Below, piece by piece: positions 36,328 through 45,564 of a stretch of DNA of 64,000 bases. Source of the stretch: PHAA01 sp022706565 (GTDB lineage: Bacteria > Bacillota > Syntrophomonadia > Syntrophomonadales > Syntrophomonadaceae); contig JAXGLD010000001.1 in NCBI GenBank assembly GCA_040769385.1, positions 496,001-560,000 of the forward strand. The letters are read 5' to 3'. The notes under the pieces are model-generated. The model worked only from the letters and a program-made list of their open reading frames with translations. It had not been told where the DNA came from and did not search any database. The translations under genes were made by a program, and so were the position numbers. Positions within the stretch are counted from its first letter, which is position 1; the number at the start of each line of letters is the position of its first letter.

Positions 36328-38280
36328 GTGGAGAATAGGAAGAGCTTTTATATCACTACCCCGATTTATTATCCCAGCGACAACCTGCATATCGGGCACG
36401 CTTATACTACGGTGGCGGCTGATTGTATGGCCCGTTTCAAACGGATGCAGGGATACGATGTCTTCTATTTGACCGGGACGGACGAACATGGTCAAAAAAT
36501 CGAACGGGCTGCTCGTGAAAAAGGCATGGAACCGATCGAATACATCGACAGAATAGTGGCTAATATTAAGAAGCTTTGGCATACTTTGCTGATATCGAAC
36601 ACTGATTTTATTAGAACTACCGAGCCTAGGCAAAAAGAAGTTGTACAGAAAATATTCAACCGGGTTTATGAACAGGGCGATATCGTCCTGTCAGAATACG
36701 AGGGATGGTATTGCAGTCCCTGCGAGACATTCTTCACGGAGCGCCAATTGGCAGAAGGCAAATGCCCGGATTGTGGACGCGATGTGGAAATGCTAAAAGA
36801 GGCCAGCTATTTCTTTAAGATGTCCAAATATGCCCCTCGGTTGTTGGAGCATATAGAAAACAATCCTGAATTCATCCAACCCGAGTCGCGGCGCAATGAG
36901 GTTGTCAACTTTATTAAAAGCGGACTGGACGATCTCTGTGTTTCCCGCACCACTTTCCAATGGGGAATCCCGGTTCCTTTCAATCAATCGCACGTGGTCT
37001 ACGTTTGGTTTGATGCTTTAATCAATTATTTGACCGGGGTGGGATATCTGCAGGACGATGAGTTATTTGCCAAATACTGGCCTGCTGACGTCCACCTGAT
37101 GGCCAAGGATATCATTCGCTTTCACGCTATTATCTGGCCGATTATGTTGATGGCATTGGACTTACCCTTGCCCAAGAAAGTAATGGCCCACGGCTGGATT
37201 ATGCTTGAAGGCGGAAAGATGTCGAAGTCCAAGGGCAACGTTATCGATCCGGGCATCTTGGTAGAAAAATACGGTGTAGATGCGATCCGTTATTACCTTA
37301 TTAAGGAATTAAGCTTTGGGCAGGATGGCATTTACTCGGAGGAAATCCTGGTCAGCCGTATTAATTCTGATTTGGCCAATGATTTGGGCAACTTGATCAG
37401 CCGCACGGTAGCCATGATTATCAGGTATTTCCAGGGCAGCATCCCAGCGGCGGGAACGTCTACAGATCTTGATCTTCAGCTCAAAGAGGCGGCCCAGTTA
37501 GCTTTCAGAGAAGCGACCGAGAGGCTTGAGAAACTGGATTTCTCCAATTACCTGCACGCCACATCGCGTCTGGTGTCGAGGGCTAACAAATATATAGATG
37601 AAACTGCGCCGTGGCAGTTGGCCAAGGATCCTTCCCAAACCGAACGATTGGCAACAGTCATGTACAATCTCATGGAAACCATCCGAATCGTCTTGATACT
37701 GACGGCGCCGGCCATGCCGACCTTGATGGCCAGGGCTAACCAGCAACTGGGCCTGTGGGAAGACTGCACCAAAGTGACCTGGAATGATGCCGGCATTTGG
37801 GGGGTTACCAGCAGCGGAGCGCAAGTATCCAGAGGAGAAGCGCTTTTTCCTCGGGTGGATATTAAGACGCTTGAGGAGGGGCCTGCAGGGGCACCGGTTT
37901 CGGGAGAAACGAACTCCGCTGAAGATGCGCCCACCAATGAAAAAACTATTGAACCAGAATACATCACTATTGAGGATTTTGCTCGCCTGGACTTGCGGGT
38001 GGCTGAAGTCATTGCCTGCGAAAAGATGAAAAAGGCGGACAAATTATTGATCCTTACCCTGAGGGTGGGAGAAGAAGAGCGAACGGTGGTGTCTGGAATA
38101 GCCCAACATTATACCCCGGAGGAAATGGTAGGTAAAAAGGTCGTGCTGCTGGCCAACCTTAAACCGACCAAATTGCGGGGAGTAATGTCACATGGTATGA
38201 TTCTGGCGGCTTCTGACGACAAATATGTGGATGTTCTGACGGTCACCAAGGACATAGCATCTGGTGAGCGAGTCAAATAG
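36328..38280 (+). CDS. metG: Methionyl-tRNA synthetase
   Basis: This 650-residue class I synthetase has the HIGH-like motif DNLHIGHAYTT, the zinc-binding knuckle CSPCETFFTERQLAEGKCPDC, and the KMSKS motif (GGKMSKSKGNV). The C-terminal 110 residues are an EMAP/Trbp111-like tRNA-binding domain, linked by a low-complexity stretch with GAPVSGETNSAEDAPTNE. The GTG at 36328 is 5 bases after GGAGGAG; an overlapping ATG at 36324 reads into a stop. No T-box leader is seen upstream. It sits between abrB and tatD as in Bacillus. Confidence 0.97.
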   Translation: MENRKSFYITTPIYYPSDNLHIGHAYTTVAADCMARFKRMQGYDVFYLTGTDEHGQKIERAAREKGMEPIEYIDRIVANIKKLWHTLLISNTDFIRTTEPRQKEVVQKIFNRVYEQGDIVLSEYEGWYCSPCETFFTERQLAEGKCPDCGRDVEMLKEASYFFKMSKYAPRLLEHIENNPEFIQPESRRNEVVNFIKSGLDDLCVSRTTFQWGIPVPFNQSHVVYVWFDALINYLTGVGYLQDDELFAKYWPADVHLMAKDIIRFHAIIWPIMLMALDLPLPKKVMAHGWIMLEGGKMSKSKGNVIDPGILVEKYGVDAIRYYLIKELSFGQDGIYSEEILVSRINSDLANDLGNLISRTVAMIIRYFQGSIPAAGTSTDLDLQLKEAAQLAFREATERLEKLDFSNYLHATSRLVSRANKYIDETAPWQLAKDPSQTERLATVMYNLMETIRIVLILTAPAMPTLMARANQQLGLWEDCTKVTWNDAGIWGVTSSGAQVSRGEALFPRVDIKTLEEGPAGAPVSGETNSAEDAPTNEKTIEPEYITIEDFARLDLRVAEVIACEKMKKADKLLILTLRVGEEERTVVSGIAQHYTPEEMVGKKVVLLANLKPTKLRGVMSHGMILAASDDKYVDVLTVTKDIASGERVK

Positions 38281-38297
38281 GAGGAAATCAAGAGTAT

Positions 38298-39065
38298 ATG
38301 TTCGATAGTCATGCTCATCTGCAGGATCCCCAGATTAAAAAGAATCTGGACAATGTGCTTAAGAGAGCAAGGGATGCTGGAGTCGAAAGGATTACTTGCA
38401 TTGGCTACGATTTACCCTCGTCAGAGGAAGCGTTGCTGATTGCCAGGAAATACAAACACGTTTACGCCACGGTTGGCATACACCCTCACGACGCCAAGAC
38501 TTATACGCCTGAGACCGAGGATAGACTCAAAGCTCTGGCTAAGGATCCAAAGGTTGTAGCCATTGGGGAGATTGGCTTGGATTACTATCGGGATCTTTCT
38601 CCGCGGGAGAAACAGAAGGAATCCTTCATAGCACAGATTTTACTGGCTCAGGAGATTGGCAAACCGATTGTTATTCATGATCGTGATGCCAACCAGGATG
38701 TTATGGATATTATCCGGAAATACAAAGCCGGTAAGAACGGGGGTATAATGCACTGCTATTCCGGCAGCCTACCCTTGGCGCTGGAAGCAGTGAAAAATGG
38801 ATTTTATATATCCTTTGCGGGACCCCTCACCTACAAGAATGCGCGCCGGTCCCATGAAGTTGTGGGGAAGATACCCATGGACCGTCTCTTGGTGGAGACG
38901 GATTGTCCCTATCTGACACCTGAGCCATTAAGAGGAAAACTGAACGAACCGGCCAATCTTCGTTATACCGTTGAGAAAATGGCCGCTTTGCGTAACCAAC
39001 ATCCCGATGAGATAGCTTATTTGACCGAACGCAATGCCTGTAAAATCTATAGAATAAAAGATTGA
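38298..39065 (+). CDS. tatD: TatD family metal-dependent hydrolase
   Basis: This 255-residue amidohydrolase-like nuclease has the metal-binding FDSHAHLQDP motif at the N-terminus, IGEIGLDYYRD, PIVIHDRDA, the MHCYSG motif and LLVETDCPYLTPEP near the end. Such proteins act as 3'-5' DNA exonucleases or on other substrates. The ATG follows AGGAGGAAA about 10 bases back. It is in the metG-tatD-yabE order known from Bacillus. Confidence 0.94.
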   Translation: MFDSHAHLQDPQIKKNLDNVLKRARDAGVERITCIGYDLPSSEEALLIARKYKHVYATVGIHPHDAKTYTPETEDRLKALAKDPKVVAIGEIGLDYYRDLSPREKQKESFIAQILLAQEIGKPIVIHDRDANQDVMDIIRKYKAGKNGGIMHCYSGSLPLALEAVKNGFYISFAGPLTYKNARRSHEVVGKIPMDRLLVETDCPYLTPEPLRGKLNEPANLRYTVEKMAALRNQHPDEIAYLTERNACKIYRIKD

Positions 39066-39094
39066 ATCCCTTCTAAAACGATAATAATCTGGGG

Positions 39095-39127
39095 AATTAG
39101 GGCTGAAAATGCCCTAATTTCTTTTTG
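39095..39127 (+). terminator. Terminator after tatD
   Basis: AATTAGGGC (39095-39103) and GCCCTAATT (39111-39119) pair perfectly, followed by a T-run interrupted by one C. Confidence 0.9.
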
Positions 39128-39259
39128 TCGGGGTATATCTTTCAACAAATAATTCCTGGGTACAGGCATAGAATTAATGGAGTTGGAAAACAATATCATT
39201 TCGAAAAGGTCACCTCGATGGAAAATATTGCAACGAATGCCAAATAGAAGGCCGTAATT

Positions 39260-39289
39260 TTGACAGCTGGATTCGTTTATGTTTAGAAT
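39260..39289 (+). promoter_or_regulatory. Promoter for the yabE-like gene
   Basis: A perfect TTGACA (39260-39265) with TAGAAT (39284-39289) has an 18-base spacer; the leader is about 45 bases. Confidence 0.7.
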
Positions 39290-39342
39290 ATTGGTACTCC
39301 GATTTTTTCTGCGAGGGGGATCTGGAGTAAAGGGGGAGTTTT

Positions 39343-40458
39343 ATGAGTAAGGGTGGATCAAAAAAGGCAACTTTATTGATCGCCAACCTACTGATTCTGG
39401 TATTGCTTTTGGGAAGTTTGGCATTTGCCTTGGAGAAACAAGTATCAATCGAAGTCGATGGAAATGTTGTGGATACGAAAGTATTGTTTTCCAGCACGGT
39501 TGGGGATGTCCTCGATCAAAACCAGATTATTCTGAAGGAAAACGATCTGGTAGAACCCTCTCGAGAAACAGTGATTACAGAAGACCTGCAGATTATAGTC
39601 ACCCGTGCCTTTCCAGTAAAGGTCACAGCAGACGGCATAACCAGGGAAATCCGAACCACCCCGGTCAATGCATTCCAAGCAGTAACCTTAGCAGGATTTC
39701 TTATTGGTGAAAAAGACATCCTCAAGGTATCCAATCAAGAAAAGAGCGAAGTAATAAGCCCGCCACCTTCAATTGCATCAGCCTTGACCGCCAATGATTC
39801 CAGCCCAATGGATGGGAATTTGGTGACAGGGAAGACCGCCAACCCAACACTAGCCCCGGCCTTAGGCCCTGCCCCGTCCCATATGGAATTATTGACTCCA
39901 GGAACGACAATCGATGTAATCCGAGTAACCCAGCGCGAGTTTGCAGTGGATGAGCCGATCGCCTACCAGGTAGAGAAAACTATTGATGCCACAATGGAGG
40001 CAGGTACGGCTAAAACGGTTCAGCCCGGCAAGAATGGCCTCGCGCGTCACGTCTTTTTGATTACATGCCACAATGGCCAGGAAGTCCAACGGGAACAGAT
40101 CAGAACCGAGGTCCTGGTCCAGCCTACAAACCAAGTGATTGCTGCGGGCAATAGTTATACAGTATCCCGTGGTGGCCAGCGTTTTGATTTCCGAGAAGCT
40201 AGGAATATGGTATCAACTGCCTATACCTATACCGGCAACCGCACTGCTACTGGGGTCTATCCTAAAGTAGGGACGGTTGCTGTCGATCCCACGGTGATTT
40301 CTTTGGGAACCAAGATGTACATCGAAGGCTATGGGTATGCTACTGCGGCTGATACCGGTGGGGCCATAAAGGGAAACAGGATTGACGTTTTTATGGAAAC
40401 ATATTCGCAGTGTATGAACTGGGGACGCAGGACCGTCAAGGTTTATCTATTAGACTAA
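39343..40458 (+). CDS. yabE: YabE-like cell-wall protein with DUF348, G5 and 3D domains
   Basis: This 371-residue exported protein has a signal sequence (hydrophobic residues 11-28), then DUF348 repeats (VSIEVDGNVVDTKVLFSSTVGD, and PVKVTADGITREIRTTPVNA), a linker rich in Ala, Pro and Ser, a G5 domain (about 190-270), and a C-terminal 3D domain (about 285-371). The 3D domain carries the conserved aspartates (AVDPTVISLG, AADTGGAIKG, RIDVFM). The 3D domain is related to lytic transglycosylases and to resuscitation-promoting factors. YabE in B. subtilis lies in the same place and acts in cell-wall turnover. AAGGGGGAG precedes the ATG. Confidence 0.92.
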   Translation: MSKGGSKKATLLIANLLILVLLLGSLAFALEKQVSIEVDGNVVDTKVLFSSTVGDVLDQNQIILKENDLVEPSRETVITEDLQIIVTRAFPVKVTADGITREIRTTPVNAFQAVTLAGFLIGEKDILKVSNQEKSEVISPPPSIASALTANDSSPMDGNLVTGKTANPTLAPALGPAPSHMELLTPGTTIDVIRVTQREFAVDEPIAYQVEKTIDATMEAGTAKTVQPGKNGLARHVFLITCHNGQEVQREQIRTEVLVQPTNQVIAAGNSYTVSRGGQRFDFREARNMVSTAYTYTGNRTATGVYPKVGTVAVDPTVISLGTKMYIEGYGYATAADTGGAIKGNRIDVFMETYSQCMNWGRRTVKVYLLD

Positions 40459-40497
40459 AATATTTTCTTCTCCAAAGCAAACCGAATCGCATGAAAT

Positions 40498-40526
40498 GGG
40501 GGTGCTTCCAAAGAAAGGAGCACCCT
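40498..40526 (+). terminator. Hairpin after the yabE-like gene
   Basis: GGGTGCTTCC (from 40500) pairs with GGAGCACCC (40517-40525) with one bulge. The following bases are only weakly T-rich, so termination strength is doubtful. Confidence 0.5.
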
Positions 40527-40610
40527 CGTTCATTTCCACTTTTTTCAGTGTTTGAAAAGGAAATATTATCTGCAAACTATATCCAGCCATAAAAATGGAG
40601 GTGGATAAGT

Positions 40611-41210
40611 ATGCAAAAGAAACAAGTCCTTGTTTTTAGCTTAATTTTAACTGGGATGCTAGTGATTTGCGGGTGTGGCCAAACAGCGCAGAAACCAGGG
40701 CCCGATGTCAACCCAGAGACCGGGGTACAACAAACCACGGATGCTGAGAAAAGAACTATGGCCAGCCGTTTTTCTACGATGGCGATGCAAGTGGAGGGGG
40801 TACAAAAAGCCACTGTGGTAGTAGTGTCCCAACCTGATGCCAACGGGGTCGCGGTAGATCCATTTTCCGGATTACCAAATGATGGCACCGGAGTAAATAC
40901 ACCTGGCCAAACAGCTAATCCTCCGGGCCAAACAGCCAATCCGGAGCAAGGCAATCTAGTGGTGATGGTGGGTATTACTCTAAACCAGGCCGATATGCAA
41001 AACCAGGATAAGGTCAACAATATCAAGGAACAGGTCAAAAATAAAATCAAGACGGACAGTGATAAGGTTCGGGAGGTGTTGGTCACCACGGATCCCAACC
41101 TTATTATGAAGCTGCAGGATGTAGCAGCCGGAATAATACAGGGTCAACCAGTGGAGAGTTATACTCAGAACATCAACGAATTAGACAAAAGCCTCAGAAG
41201 CCAACAATAA
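40611..41210 (+). CDS. YhcN/YlaJ-like sporulation lipoprotein
   Basis: This 199-residue protein has an N-terminal signal (VFSLILTGMLVICGC) ending in a lipobox-like sequence with Cys22 as likely lipidation site. The body matches the YhcN/YlaJ pattern: RFSTMAMQVEGVQKATVVVVS, a Pro/Gly-rich loop with the heptad PGQTANP repeated twice, and KEQVKNKIKTDSDKVREVLVTTDPN. Such lipoproteins are spore-associated in Bacillus. It lies where rnmV sits in the Bacillus order (yabE-rnmV-ksgA). GGAGGTG precedes the ATG. A very strong terminator follows. Confidence 0.8.
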   Translation: MQKKQVLVFSLILTGMLVICGCGQTAQKPGPDVNPETGVQQTTDAEKRTMASRFSTMAMQVEGVQKATVVVVSQPDANGVAVDPFSGLPNDGTGVNTPGQTANPPGQTANPEQGNLVVMVGITLNQADMQNQDKVNNIKEQVKNKIKTDSDKVREVLVTTDPNLIMKLQDVAAGIIQGQPVESYTQNINELDKSLRSQQ

Positions 41211-41268
41211 AGAAGTCGATGTCGGCAATACTCATGTGCTTAGCATGAACGACAGGCCTTAAGATCGT

Positions 41269-41314
41269 AAAGCCCGTTCGAATGTTTTCAGTGTCATTCG
41301 AACGGACTTTTTTT
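41269..41314 (+). terminator. Strong terminator after the lipoprotein gene
   Basis: CCGTTCGAATG (41274-41284) pairs perfectly with CATTCGAACGG (41295-41305); the stem extends further with a mismatch and ends in seven T. Confidence 0.93.
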
Positions 41315-41408
41315 AGGTTAGGGCAGAGCCCTCCTAACTTACCGGCATCGTCAGGGTAACTGCCCGGGTGTATAATGAAGCAATAAAGAGGGATAGGGGA
41401 TTTAAACC

Positions 41409-42293
41409 ATGCAAGATCGAATATCACCTAGCGGGGTGCGGGATATATTGCAGAGACAAGCTCTATTTCCAAAAAAGAAGCTGGGGCAGAATTTTTTGGT
41501 GGACCGTAACATTCTGGTTAAGATAGCAGATTCATGCGATATAAACGACCGGCAATGCCTGCTGGAGATAGGTCCCGGTCTTGGCAGTCTGACTCAAGAA
41601 CTGGCTCGCCGCAGCCGCGGGGTGTTAGCAGTTGAATTGGATACCAGACTGGAACCATTGTTGAGAGACCTCGCCAGGGAAACCAGCAATGTCAAGCTGA
41701 TATTCAGCGATATTCTCAAACTGGATATAGAAGCGGAAATGGATAAGGCTTTCCCGGAACCGCCTCTTGATACGTATAAGGTTTGTGCCAATATACCGTA
41801 CAACATAACCACGCCCATAATCTTCAAATTGCTGGAGCAGTGTCCCCGCATGGATTCAGCTACCTTGATGATGCAAAAGGAAGTGGGCAAGAGACTCACA
41901 GCTGTACCAGGGAGCAAGGACTACGGGCGGCTCACCATTATGGCTGCCTACCATGCCCATGTGGACTTGATAATGCCTGTATCCCGCAGTTGTTTTTACC
42001 CGCGTCCCGAGGTCGATTCGGTAGTCATAAAATTGACTCCTCGGAGGCAACCGGTCGCTCAGATCTATAGTGATAGGGTTTTCAGAGATTTCGTAAACGC
42101 TGCCTTCCAAAAGCGCCGAAAAACGATTCTTAATATTACCAGCGATTTTTTCGGGATAAACAAGTCGAATGCCCAAGCGAATATTGAAGAGATTGGTCTT
42201 AAGCCAACACTTCGTCCGGAGGACCTGTCCTTGATGGAAATTATCAAACTCGTTAACAGTTTTGCTCCCGACGCTAATCCCCAAATGCTGTAA
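41409..42293 (+). CDS. rsmA: 16S rRNA (adenine1518-N6/adenine1519-N6)-dimethyltransferase
   Basis: This 294-residue methyltransferase (KsgA) dimethylates two adjacent adenines at the 3' end of 16S rRNA in late small-subunit assembly. The motifs KLGQNFLVDRNIL, EIGPGLGSLTQEL (SAM binding) and the catalytic NIPYNITTPI are present. The C-terminal helical domain is normal. The start ATG at 41409 lies behind AGGGATAGGGG. A TATAAT at 41371-41376 suggests a promoter but lacks a clear -35. Confidence 0.96.
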   Translation: MQDRISPSGVRDILQRQALFPKKKLGQNFLVDRNILVKIADSCDINDRQCLLEIGPGLGSLTQELARRSRGVLAVELDTRLEPLLRDLARETSNVKLIFSDILKLDIEAEMDKAFPEPPLDTYKVCANIPYNITTPIIFKLLEQCPRMDSATLMMQKEVGKRLTAVPGSKDYGRLTIMAAYHAHVDLIMPVSRSCFYPRPEVDSVVIKLTPRRQPVAQIYSDRVFRDFVNAAFQKRRKTILNITSDFFGINKSNAQANIEEIGLKPTLRPEDLSLMEIIKLVNSFAPDANPQML

Positions 42294-42328
42294 AAACAAT
42301 ATTGTTAAACTTTTTACGTAATAATTGA

Positions 42329-42358
42329 TTGACACCATCGCTATAAATTTTGTATACT
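42329..42358 (+). promoter_or_regulatory. Strong promoter for veg
   Basis: Perfect TTGACA (42329-42334) and TATACT (42353-42358) have an 18-base spacer. The B. subtilis veg promoter is among the strongest SigA promoters known, so this matches expectation. Confidence 0.75.
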
Positions 42359-42431
42359 ATTCGTTCTAATATTGACAGAATACCCCCCATAGTATAAAAT
42401 TATAGAATCCTTAGGTAAAGAAGGTGATGTT

Positions 42432-42710
42432 TTGAGTTCTCCCAGAGCTATCGCAGAAATCAAAAAGGACTTGGAATTCTTCGTAGGCAGCAAGATCAGA
42501 TTAAAGGCTAATCGAGGAAGAAACCGCATTATAGAGAAAGAGGGAGTATTGGAGTCAATATATCCTAATTTATTTGTTGTAAGACTTAATGAGCGCAAAG
42601 TGGAGAGAAAGGTTTCCTACACCTATGCAGATGTACTGACAGAAACGGTTGAGTTGTTTGTATATGATAAACAGGATGCGGAGATAAAGATTGCTTCCGC
42701 TAATGCTTGA
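42432..42710 (+). CDS. veg: Veg protein
   Basis: This 92-residue protein matches Veg, with IAEIKKDLEFFVGSKIRLKANRGRNR at the start and GVLESIYPNLFVVRLNE, an Sm-like barrel pattern, in the middle. In B. subtilis, Veg stimulates biofilm gene expression by affecting SinR; its wide presence in Firmicutes suggests a more basic role. The start is TTG behind AAGGTGATG. It follows rsmA as in Bacillus, though yabG is missing between them. Confidence 0.93.
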   Translation: MSSPRAIAEIKKDLEFFVGSKIRLKANRGRNRIIEKEGVLESIYPNLFVVRLNERKVERKVSYTYADVLTETVELFVYDKQDAEIKIASANA

Positions 42711-42735
42711 GCCCGTAGAATTAAAAGACCTAATC

Positions 42736-42766
42736 GACTGCATCTAAGGATGCAGTCTTTTTTTTT
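42736..42766 (+). terminator. Terminator after veg
   Basis: GACTGCATC (42736-42744) and GATGCAGTC (42749-42757) with a TAAG loop are followed by nine T. Confidence 0.95.
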
Positions 42767-42846
42767 CGAAATTATGCCACAACATGATCAATCATACTCG
42801 TTTCCGCCCTTCCATATAAATGAATAAAAGAACGGAGTGATGGAGT

Positions 42847-43659
42847 GTGCAACAGGGGGTCTCACTGTGGTGCCCGGTCATAGTCGACAGACTGCCGGCA
42901 CCTATAAGGCTGCGGCAAGAACATCGATATGATCTTGGCGACCGTTGCGAGAGGATCGATGATATAAGGGTCAAGATCCTGAGTGCCAGCGCAATTAGGC
43001 AAGGTAAATATGTACAGGCGGTTATCCAACTGGAAGCAGTAATATTGATAGAGGACAGATATGGTCATACCGGTATCCTGAGTCGACCGGTTCACATCAG
43101 GGAACGGGTCAACTGGCCAGGAATGAATAAGAGCCTGCTTGACGATTGTTGGATCAGTTTTGTATTGCATATGGAAAAGTTACAGTGGGATCCTGAATTC
43201 CTTGATGCGGAGATCACAATACGGTATGAAATCGACTATACGGTGTATGCGGTACGTGAGCAGCCGGTACAGATTCATATGGACCAGGACGAGTTGGAGC
43301 GGAATGTTGATCCAGCGGGTGTGGGCAAGGATGTTAATGATGAGATGAGCAGGATACAGAACGAAAACCAAGCTCTCAATCGCCGCTTGGTCCATTATCA
43401 AAAGGATATGCTGAGCCTGCAGCACGGAATCAAAAAAGTGGAGGAACGTAATGCCCAGTTGTTTCGCGAACTGAATGGAACCAGGGAAAAGGTGCAGCAA
43501 TTGCAGGAGGCGATAACCCGAAAAGACCTGCTCATTTCCCGTTACCAGCAGATTGGGGGCAATGGTGGCCGACCGGATAAAGTGATGTTACAGCCTCCAA
43601 AAAGCACCGAGAGCAGGTTGGGTGAACGCATTAAAAAGCTGATTATGAGCTGTTTGTAG
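42847..43659 (+). CDS. SPOCS-like (DUF3794-type) protein with C-terminal coiled coil
   Basis: This is a 270-residue protein with no signal peptide. Residues 30-150 form alternating beta strands (RVKILSASAIRQGKYVQAVI, LEAVILIEDRYGHTG, RPVHIRERVNWPGM), resembling the SPOCS/DUF3794 domain found in spore coat morphogenetic proteins. Residues 160-235 are a coiled coil (ENQALNRRLVHYQKDMLSL, REKVQQLQEAITRKDLLIS). The end is basic. The GTG start follows GGAGTGATGGAG. CATATAAAT just upstream recalls a sigma-E/K -10. I infer a spore-envelope role from domain pattern and the next gene, but I cannot confirm the domain without a profile search. Confidence 0.6.
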   Translation: MQQGVSLWCPVIVDRLPAPIRLRQEHRYDLGDRCERIDDIRVKILSASAIRQGKYVQAVIQLEAVILIEDRYGHTGILSRPVHIRERVNWPGMNKSLLDDCWISFVLHMEKLQWDPEFLDAEITIRYEIDYTVYAVREQPVQIHMDQDELERNVDPAGVGKDVNDEMSRIQNENQALNRRLVHYQKDMLSLQHGIKKVEERNAQLFRELNGTREKVQQLQEAITRKDLLISRYQQIGGNGGRPDKVMLQPPKSTESRLGERIKKLIMSCL

Positions 43660-43841
43660 CTTGGCCGGTTATTATTAGGGGACCAGTCAGTCCATTCGAA
43701 TATGCCCACAGGGGTTTACCTTCCGGACAATCACACAATGTAGCCCTCTTTCATAATATATCTTAGAAATTTGGACGACAAATTTCTCGACCGGTACTAA
43801 GGTCGCAACCAGAAGATTATAGAAAAGGAGGGGAAAGAGAC

Positions 43842-44450
43842 ATGTTGAAATGTGAGTTTCCGGAGGGTTGCAGGCTGGACTTGTGGGCAAAAGTTATCAA
43901 AGCCAAGTATATCGAAAGAGGGGCCGAAGTTCTTTGCCGGCATATCTGTATTCCGGCCGCTGAGGTAGGCGGCTATGTAAGTCTGATCGATGACTTCAAG
44001 ATCAAAGTAAATTGTGCTACCGAAACGCTGAACTTCAACCGGGTAAAAATCATGATCGATTTCGATCTGGTTCTAGTTTTGATCGTCGGCAATCCGCCGG
44101 ACACCGAGTACCAGGTATTCACCATACCGTGCAACGTCTACGAAGACACCATTGAATTGAGTGAATTCGATCCGCCGCTTACCGCTGAAGAATTCCGGAA
44201 TGAAGTAGACCAATCAGAGCTGATCCTGTGCAACTGGGACTTTGATTACGACATTAAGGGCACCTGCGAAGATGAACACAGTCCCTGTCATCACCACAGG
44301 GTTTTTGATGGTGATCTGAGCGTGGAGAAAGTGCCCAGCGTACGCGGAACCTGTATTGAAGTCAAGGTACTTGTAGATATCATCGACAAGCTGGGCAAAA
44401 TGCACGATATCATCGTATTTGGAGAATTGGATCCGGAGACAGAATGCTAA
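43842..44450 (+). CDS. Hypothetical protein, possibly SPOCS-related, with Cys/His cluster
   Basis: This 202-residue acidic protein consists of beta-type sequence in two related halves: VLCRHICIPAAEVGGYVSLIDDFKIKVNC in the first and GTCIEVKVLVDIIDKLGKMHDIIVFGEL in the second. A Cys/His-rich segment CEDEHSPCHHHR near residue 150 may bind metal. It shares the look of short DUF3794-like proteins from clostridial spore formers, but I do not recognise it firmly. AAAAGGAGGGG precedes the ATG. Upstream, CATAATATA (43759-43767) fits a mother-cell sigma-K -10. It stands alone between terminators. Confidence 0.6.
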   Translation: MLKCEFPEGCRLDLWAKVIKAKYIERGAEVLCRHICIPAAEVGGYVSLIDDFKIKVNCATETLNFNRVKIMIDFDLVLVLIVGNPPDTEYQVFTIPCNVYEDTIELSEFDPPLTAEEFRNEVDQSELILCNWDFDYDIKGTCEDEHSPCHHHRVFDGDLSVEKVPSVRGTCIEVKVLVDIIDKLGKMHDIIVFGELDPETEC

Positions 44451-44468
44451 GCTAACAACCGGGGGCAA

Positions 44469-44498
44469 AATGCTCGATCATAAGGATCGGGCATTTTT
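44469..44498 (+). terminator. Terminator after the Cys/His-cluster protein gene
   Basis: AATGCTCGATC (44469-44479) pairs with GATCGGGCATT (44485-44495), one G-U pair, then TTTT. Confidence 0.85.
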
Positions 44499-44621
44499 CA
44501 TCTCCAAACAAGATGACTGCTTCTCCGGAACGCTGCTGACAACGGTGGCTTAAATCATGACAGAAAAAACGGGGAGATTGCAATTCTTAATCATGGACTG
44601 GAACAGGAAAGGGGTGACGAG

Positions 44622-45482
44622 TTGTTAAAGTTGGGGTTGGCACTGGGAGGAGGCGGCTTGAAAGGGCTTGCCCATATCGGTGTTCTGCAGGTTCTGGTTG
44701 AAAATGAGATCTTTCCCGACTACATAGCCGGGACCAGTGCCGGCAGCATAATTGCCGCATTGTATGCCTCTGGGGTTTCGCCGCATCAAATGGAAGAAAT
44801 AGTGACTTCCCTGGCTCCCCATGATTATATCGACTACAACATTACCGGGATGATAAAGTACATTCTGGGCTTGATCTTTCCCAAATATGATTACACTCTG
44901 GACGGACTTATAGTTGGAGAAAAAATAGAAAACCTGGTATATGAGTGGACTGGGGGCAAGAAAATTAGTGAGGCTGATTTGCCCACGGCGATTATAGCCT
45001 GTGACATCGACAGTGGTCAAAAAATCATTTTTACCAATCAGGCCTTGGTTCAACCAAAGAGCCAGATGATAATCAGCAATGTCAGATTAAGTGAGGCGGT
45101 ACGTTCCAGTATTTCAATCCCGGTTACATTTGTACCGAAAGAGTTCCATGGGATGAAGATGGTTGATGGCGGGTTGAAGGATATAGTTCCCGCGATGGTG
45201 ACACGGTCCATGGGAGCAGAATACGTTCTTGGGATCAATTTGGGAAAAGAGAACTATGCGACTGATGTATCCGGCATTCCGCAGATTATTGGCCGCACCC
45301 TGGACATATTGATTTATGAGACATCGGCTACGGAAGAGAAATTTTTTGCTGACATGCTGCTGCATCCGGAAGTGCCGGATGTGGGTCTAACCGATCTCAA
45401 GGAGGCTGCCAAGATCATCCGGGCGGGAAGAAGAGTGATGCGAGAAAATTTATCCCAACTGCAGCATCAGTTATCCAAGTAA
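44622..45482 (+). CDS. Patatin-like phospholipase family protein
   Basis: This 286-residue serine hydrolase has the patatin hallmarks: the oxyanion-hole stretch LALGGGGLKGLAHIGVL, the nucleophile motif GTSAG, and the second dyad member in VDGGLKDIVP (the DG[GA] motif). There is no signal peptide. It probably cleaves acyl esters of membrane lipids from the cytoplasmic side. The start is a TTG preceded by AGGAAAGGGG. Neighbours are spore-related genes; no direct functional link is visible. Confidence 0.9.
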   Translation: MLKLGLALGGGGLKGLAHIGVLQVLVENEIFPDYIAGTSAGSIIAALYASGVSPHQMEEIVTSLAPHDYIDYNITGMIKYILGLIFPKYDYTLDGLIVGEKIENLVYEWTGGKKISEADLPTAIIACDIDSGQKIIFTNQALVQPKSQMIISNVRLSEAVRSSISIPVTFVPKEFHGMKMVDGGLKDIVPAMVTRSMGAEYVLGINLGKENYATDVSGIPQIIGRTLDILIYETSATEEKFFADMLLHPEVPDVGLTDLKEAAKIIRAGRRVMRENLSQLQHQLSK

Positions 45483-45564
45483 CACAAAACTCCCCGTCAA
45501 CATATACTAGGCGTAAAGAGGCTTAAACAGCACAGCCAATTTCCTGGCAGGGGAGGGGTCCCGT

